DNA of 9,715 nucleotides from NCBI GenBank assembly GCA_046726955.1, contig JBKPBQ010000034.1, positions 1 to 9,715 of the forward strand, given 5' to 3'. The stretch comes from CAVPGH01 sp046726955 (GTDB lineage Bacteria; Acidobacteriota; Vicinamibacteria; Fen-336). Both the position numbers and the translations under genes were made by a program. The notes under the pieces are model-generated. The model was given only the letters and a program-made list of their open reading frames with translations, was not told the DNA's origin and did no database searches. This document shows positions 5,907 through 9,715 of the stretch, one piece after another (position 1 is the stretch's first letter; each line of letters starts with the position of its first letter).

Positions 5907-6785
5907 TTGCGCGTCCTGCTGACGGGGTCGGCGGGCCTCGTGGGAGGCCGGTTCGGGGCGCTTCTCACCCGTCACGGCTTCCAAGTGGTGGCGGGCCAGC
6001 ACTTGGCGCCGCCTCCGGCTGGTCTCCACACCGTCGCGCTCGATCTTTTGTCGCCGGCTTCGATCGAAGCCGCGCTCGCCACCTCGGGCGTCGAGGCGGT
6101 CCTTCACTCGGCGACGCTCGGAGGGGCCGCCGAGTGCGAAGAGCGGCCGGAGGCCGCCCACGCCGTCAACGTCGCCGGCACGGGCCGCCTGGCCGCCTTC
6201 TGCCGCCGGGCGGGTCTCCGCTTGATCGCCCTCTCCACCGACCAGGTGCTGGCGGGCGACCGGGCGTGGGCGCCGGAGACCGAGCCGGCCCGCGCCCTCA
6301 TGGCCTACGGTCGCACGAAGCTCGAAGGAGAGCGTGCCGTGCTCGACGCGCACCCCGACGCGGCCGTCGCCCGCCTCCCGTTGATGGTCGGGCGCGGCTA
6401 CGGACCCCGGGCGACCGCCAGCGAGGCCATCCTCTGGGCGCTTCGCGCCAACCGGCCCGTCCGGCTGTTCGTGGACGAGTTCCGGACACCGCTCGATCCC
6501 GAGTCCGCTGCCGCGGCGCTGGCGACGCTGCTGCGCGGAAGGCAATCAGGACTCTTCCACCTCGGTGGCGGGGAGCGCGTCAGCCGCTTCGAGCTCGGGC
6601 AAAGCGTCGCCCGGGCGTTCGACCTTCCCGATCGCCTCCTCGAGCCGGTCCCGCGCTCCACTCACCAGGGCCCGCCCCGGCCCGTGGACGTATCGCTCGA
6701 TTCGAGCCGCGCACGCCGCGAGCTCGGCTGGGTGCCGCGGCCGCTCTCCGAGTCCGTCCCCGAAAGCCGCCCCGAGCCCGGTTGA
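5907..6785 (+). CDS. Extended SDR of the RmlD (dTDP-4-dehydrorhamnose reductase)-like type
   Basis: The protein has 292 residues beginning at TTG (MRVLLTGSAGLVGGRF). Moving the start inward would delete the dinucleotide-binding motif G7-S-A-G10-L-V-G13. Catalytic features of extended SDRs are present: STDQVLAGD (110-118, compare STDYVFDG in RmlD) and YGRTKLEGE (134-142, Y134 and K138). LPLMVGRGYG (157-166), RTPLDPESAAAALATLL, GLFHLGGGERVSRFELG and VSLDSSRARRELGW (262-275) match the order of the RmlD substrate-binding half. It should reduce or epimerise a nucleotide-activated sugar or similar substrate in the cytoplasm, but no rmlA/B/C or sugar-pathway gene adjoins it, so I give no symbol. The ribosome site is weak (GGGAAG, 5894-5899). 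The TGA stop at 6783-6785 also forms the TG of the next gene's extended -10. Confidence 0.8.
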   Translation: MRVLLTGSAGLVGGRFGALLTRHGFQVVAGQHLAPPPAGLHTVALDLLSPASIEAALATSGVEAVLHSATLGGAAECEERPEAAHAVNVAGTGRLAAFCRRAGLRLIALSTDQVLAGDRAWAPETEPARALMAYGRTKLEGERAVLDAHPDAAVARLPLMVGRGYGPRATASEAILWALRANRPVRLFVDEFRTPLDPESAAAALATLLRGRQSGLFHLGGGERVSRFELGQSVARAFDLPDRLLEPVPRSTHQGPPRPVDVSLDSSRARRELGWVPRPLSESVPESRPEPG

Positions 6786-6791
6786 TATAAT
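6783..6791 (+). promoter_or_regulatory. Extended -10 promoter of the propeller/AAA+ operon, leaderless
   Basis: TGATATAAT (6783-6791) is a perfect TGn-TATAAT extended -10. No -35 match lies 17 bp upstream, as expected when TGn is present. Only 9 nt separate TATAAT from the ATG at 6801, so transcription should start at about 6798-6801, making the mRNA leaderless or nearly so; no Shine-Dalgarno exists. It is the only AT-rich patch in the area. The TGA is also the upstream gene's stop codon. Confidence 0.65.
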
Positions 6792-6800
6792 CGGGCCCGG

Positions 6801-8282
6801 ATGGGCGAGGAGACGCTCGAAGATCATCTCCGCAAGGCCACGCGAAACTTCACCTCTCCCCTTCCCGAGGACGCAGCCCTCGCGCTCGGCCGTGACCTCC
6901 TGCGCGAGCTCGCGCGGGCCCAGGCCGAGACGCCGCCCCGCGTCCCGCTGATCGAGCCTGCGGCGATTCCGATGGCCGACGGCCGGCCTCGTCTCGAAGG
7001 CGGGGGCGGCGGCGATGCGGGGGCGGCTGTCTTCGAGGTCGGGGCGCTCCTGCACTCGCTCCTCCTGGTCGCGCCGCCGGACGTGTCGTGGTGGCTCGAC
7101 GGTCCGCCGGCCCCCGAGCTCGGCACGCTCGCCCGCACCGCCGGTTTGCGCGCGCTCGTCTCCAGCTCTCCCGACGCCCGCTTTCCCTCGGCGGCCGCGG
7201 CCGCGGAGGCTCTCGACAAGACGCTCGTCGCGGCCGCAGCGTCGTCCTCGGCGTGGACGATGTTCCGCGGCGGCCCGGACCGCGCTGGATCGCGTCCGGG
7301 AGTGCCCAACGCGGCGCGCCTCGTCCCTCTCTGGAACGCCCCGCTCGGCGCCGTCGTCGCCTCTCCTCTTCTGACGGCGTCGTGGGTCGTCGCGGCCACG
7401 AGCGACGGCCGGATCGTCTGGCTCGATCGCGCCTCGGGCCGCCGGCTCTACGAGACGAAGGTCGCGAGCGCCCTCGAGTCGTCGCCCGCCCTCGACGGCG
7501 ATCGGCTCTACGTGGGGACGGACGACGGCGAGCTCGTCGCCCTCGACGCGGAGAAAGGCCGCGACCTGTGGCGGCTCCGCCTCGGCTCGCTCGTGCGCTC
7601 GTCTCCGCTCGTGGCCGACGGCCGCGTGCTCGTGGGCGTCGTCGAGGGCAAGGAGGGCGGGCTGGCCGCCGTCGATGCCGGGAAAGGAAAGCTCGTGTGG
7701 AAGAAGAAGACGGGCGCCGTCTTCTCCTCGCCTGCCCGCGCGGGCTCGCGGGTCCTCGTGGGCAGCGACGACGGGTCCCTTCACGCGGTCGAGCTCGAGA
7801 AGGGAAGCTCCGCCTGGTCTACGGCCCTCGGCGGTCGCGTGCGGGCGACACCGGCCGTGAGCGGCGAGACCGCCGTCGTGAGCGACTTCGAAGGCCGCGT
7901 GGCCGCAGTCAAGCTCGCGGACGGAAGCCGGCTCTGGACGCGCGAGCTGGGAGCCGCCGTCTACTCCTCGGCGTGCCTCACCTCGTCCCTGGCCGCGGTG
8001 GGCTGCCACGACGGCACCGTCTACGCCCTGGGGCTCGCCGGCGGCGAGCCCGTCTTCTCCCTGAAGAGCCGGGGACCGGTCGTCTCGTCACCCCTCGCCG
8101 CGGGCGACCGGCTCCTCGTCCCTTCGACCGACGGCGACCTCGTGATGGTCGACGCCTCGGGCCACGTGCTCGCCCGCTGCCCGCTCGCCGAAGAGGGCAC
8201 GCAGAGCTCGCCCGCGCTCGACGGGGACACGCTCGTCGTGGGGAGCGCCCGCGGCGTGCACGCCTTCCGCCTCGAGGCCTGA
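6801..8282 (+). CDS. Degenerate kinase C-lobe fused to an eight-repeat PQQ-type beta-propeller
   Basis: The protein has 493 residues and no signal peptide or membrane helix, so unlike BamB it should be cytoplasmic. Residues 3-140 read like a Ser/Thr kinase from the hinge onward: EETLEDHLRKA, ALALGRDLLRELARAQ (compare ..LA.AH), PRVPLIEPAAIPMADGRPRLEGGG (compare HRDLKPaNILl..dG..kl.DFG), VFEVGALLHSLLLVAPP (helix F) and PELGTLARTAG..SSPDARFPSAAAAAEAL. The N-lobe, catalytic HRD Asp and DFG Asp are absent, so it cannot be an active kinase. From W152 come eight repeats of about 38 residues, each with SSP-x-x-x-G-x-x-x-V-G-(T/S)-x-DG-x-x-x-A-(L/V)-D-x-x-x-G-x-x-x-W. The last lacks its Trp strand; LVPLWNAPLG (174-183) can close the ring. 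Such propellers are scaffolds. The AAA+ gene follows after 10 nt. Pseudokinase assignment is by eye; propeller is firm. Confidence 0.85.
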   Translation: MGEETLEDHLRKATRNFTSPLPEDAALALGRDLLRELARAQAETPPRVPLIEPAAIPMADGRPRLEGGGGGDAGAAVFEVGALLHSLLLVAPPDVSWWLDGPPAPELGTLARTAGLRALVSSSPDARFPSAAAAAEALDKTLVAAAASSSAWTMFRGGPDRAGSRPGVPNAARLVPLWNAPLGAVVASPLLTASWVVAATSDGRIVWLDRASGRRLYETKVASALESSPALDGDRLYVGTDDGELVALDAEKGRDLWRLRLGSLVRSSPLVADGRVLVGVVEGKEGGLAAVDAGKGKLVWKKKTGAVFSSPARAGSRVLVGSDDGSLHAVELEKGSSAWSTALGGRVRATPAVSGETAVVSDFEGRVAAVKLADGSRLWTRELGAAVYSSACLTSSLAAVGCHDGTVYALGLAGGEPVFSLKSRGPVVSSPLAAGDRLLVPSTDGDLVMVDASGHVLARCPLAEEGTQSSPALDGDTLVVGSARGVHAFRLEA

Positions 8283-8292
8283 GCCCGACGTC

Positions 8293-9715
8293 ATGAAATC
8301 CCTGCGGCTGCCGGCCTGGCTGAAGACGGGCGTGCTCGACCGGTACCAGTCCGGGGCCAGCCACTTCTTCCTGCTGCACGGCAACGTCCGCGACGTCCAC
8401 CCGTTCGGGGCCGACTACGTCCCGCTGGCCGACGGCCTGCGCCGTCTGCTCGCACGCCGGTCCCTTCTCGTCTCCTTCGACGTCTCGCAGGGGCTCTCCT
8501 TCCCCGACGCCGCCCGCCAGAAGGAGTTCCGGCGCGTGCTCGCCTGGAAGTCCGCGCTCCCCGCCGATCCCACGCGCGCGCTCACGCTGCTCGACGCCGT
8601 CCTCACCGGGGACCGCACGCCTCCCGCTTCCGTCGGCATCGTCGTCGAGTACGCCCACACGCTCGTGCCTTCGGGACCGGGCTCCGCCACGGAGCGGCAG
8701 AGCATCACCACCCTCGCCCGCTGGGCCGGCGATCCCAGGGTCGCGGCCCGGCGGCCGCTCGTCATCCTGATCGCACCCTCGGCGACCGAGGTGTCCGACG
8801 AGGTCTACGCGGGTGCGGCCGGGGCCGAGGTCGTCGCCGTGCCCCGGCCGGACCTCGCGGCGCGCACGGAGTTCGCGTCCTACCTGCGGAACGCCTTCTC
8901 CGACGTGCGGTGGGAGATGACGCCGGAAGACCTCGCGCGCGAGACGGGCGGCCTCGGCCTCACGCAAATGGAGGACGTGCTGCAGCGGGCCCGCGGGAGC
9001 GGCGAGCCCGTGGCCCGCAGCTCGATCGTGGGACGCAAGACGGAGCTGCTGCGCCAGGAGTATCAAGACGTGCTCGACATCCTGGACCCGCGCTTCGACC
9101 TCTCGGCCGTAGGCGGCCTCGAGCCCGCGGTCCGGGAGCTCAAGGAGGTGGCGGACCTCATGCGCCGCGGACTCTCCTCCGCCGCGCCCATGGGGATCAT
9201 GCTCATGGGCCCGCCGGGGACGGGCAAGAGCTACCTCGCCGAGTGCTACGCCAAGGAGTGCGGGATGCTCTGCGTCCGCTACCGCCCGCTGCGGCAGATG
9301 TACGTCGGGCAGTCCGAGCGCAACCAGGAGAAGGCCTTCGCGGCCATCCGCGCGCTGGCCCCCGTGGTCGTGATCGTGGACGAGTCCGACCAGGCGGAGG
9401 GAGGCAGCCGCGACGCGGGGTCCGGGGACTCGGGAGTCGGCGAGCGCATGCGCGCCGCGGCCTTCAATTTCTGGGGGGACAGCTCGCTGCGCGGGCGGGT
9501 GCTGCGCATCGACATCACGAACCGGGTGGACCTCATCGACTCCGCGATGAGGCGCTCCGGCCGGACGGACATCAAGATCCCGATCCTCATGCCCGACGAA
9601 GCGTCACGCGCCCAGATCTTCGCGGTCACGGTCCGCAAGCACAAGCTGGCTTCATCCGTCGCCGACTACGCGCCCTTCGCGCGCCGGACCGACGGCTTCA
9701 CGGGCAGCGACATCG
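8293..9715 (+). CDS. Tandem AAA+ ATPase: degenerate first half, intact second half (partial, C-terminus off right edge)
   Basis: A total of 474 codons from the ATG at 8293 are visible, with no stop. The second half is a classical AAA module: MLMGPPGTGKS (Walker A, K312), pore-loop region QMYVGQSERNQEKAF (335-349), VVVIVDESD (Walker B, D363-E364), ITNR (sensor 1, N410) and a candidate arginine finger in DSAMRRSGRTD (R420, R421, R424), then the start of the lid. It should hydrolyse ATP and remodel a protein partner. The first about 235 residues have the AAA layout without a P-loop: HFFLLHGNVRD (24-34), GIVVEYAHTLVP (115-126) where Walker B would be, RPLVILIAPSATEVSD (154-169) at sensor 1, VPRPDLAARTEFASYL (183-198) and LARETGGLGLTQMEDVLQRAR (214-234) like a lid. 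This dead-plus-live layout recalls Ycf46-type ATPases. It lies 10 nt after the propeller gene, without a clear ribosome site, so is probably co-transcribed. Confidence 0.9.
   Translation, partial: MKSLRLPAWLKTGVLDRYQSGASHFFLLHGNVRDVHPFGADYVPLADGLRRLLARRSLLVSFDVSQGLSFPDAARQKEFRRVLAWKSALPADPTRALTLLDAVLTGDRTPPASVGIVVEYAHTLVPSGPGSATERQSITTLARWAGDPRVAARRPLVILIAPSATEVSDEVYAGAAGAEVVAVPRPDLAARTEFASYLRNAFSDVRWEMTPEDLARETGGLGLTQMEDVLQRARGSGEPVARSSIVGRKTELLRQEYQDVLDILDPRFDLSAVGGLEPAVRELKEVADLMRRGLSSAAPMGIMLMGPPGTGKSYLAECYAKECGMLCVRYRPLRQMYVGQSERNQEKAFAAIRALAPVVVIVDESDQAEGGSRDAGSGDSGVGERMRAAAFNFWGDSSLRGRVLRIDITNRVDLIDSAMRRSGRTDIKIPILMPDEASRAQIFAVTVRKHKLASSVADYAPFARRTDGFTGSDI

Noticed and set aside
6546..8009. 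487-codon minus-strand frame opposite the propeller gene
   Set aside because: It is a long shadow frame caused by GC-rich third positions; the product is Arg/Glu/Gly-rich and motif-free, while the plus strand encodes regular propeller repeats.
7978..9066. 362-codon minus-strand frame opposite the AAA+ gene
   Set aside because: The plus strand carries a continuous frame with AAA+ motifs; this product is low-complexity Arg/Gly-rich.

Overview
This is a very GC-rich bacterial chromosomal stretch with almost every third codon position G or C and many GTG or TTG starts. The Hfq-type protein at 1822-2142 (long N-terminal extension, then LKDGEELRG-IEWYDK) resembles the Hfq-like proteins I associate with Acidobacteriota. 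Together with DUF4388-type and PQQ-propeller proteins, this makes an Acidobacteriota-like soil or metagenomic genome my best guess. That placement is an inference from family resemblance. No phage, integrase, transposase, CRISPR, tRNA or rRNA is visible.

Left part (1-1821). A cobalamin-binding-type radical SAM enzyme runs off the left edge on the minus strand. It diverges from a small GroES-like protein on the plus strand whose GroEL-contacting loop is altered and which has no groEL beside it. Both genes have a perfect inverted repeat that covers much of the Shine-Dalgarno sequence. A 182-bp convergent spacer follows.

Middle left (1822-3858). A minus-strand housekeeping cluster is transcribed tmk -> holB -> hfq. 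tmk and holB overlap by 4 nt (GTGA). hfq lies 124 bp downstream with its own ribosome binding site.

Middle (3936-6785). A FabG-like short-chain dehydrogenase (plus) converges on a DUF4388/Roadblock-like regulatory protein (minus). An 80-bp nested palindrome between them abuts one stop codon and supplies the other. The regulatory protein then diverges from an RmlD-like NAD(P)-dependent reductase; their 42-bp gap holds a symmetric, apparently bidirectional -10 element.

Right part (6801-9715, runs off the edge). A probable two-gene operon starts at an extended -10 promoter placed to give a nearly leaderless mRNA. The first protein is a cytoplasmic eight-repeat PQQ-type beta-propeller fused to what looks like a catalytically dead protein-kinase C-lobe. 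The second is a tandem AAA+ ATPase with a degenerate first AAA-like half and an intact second half. This pair is the best candidate here for an undescribed system. Its function cannot be read from the sequence, and more of the locus probably lies to the right of the window.
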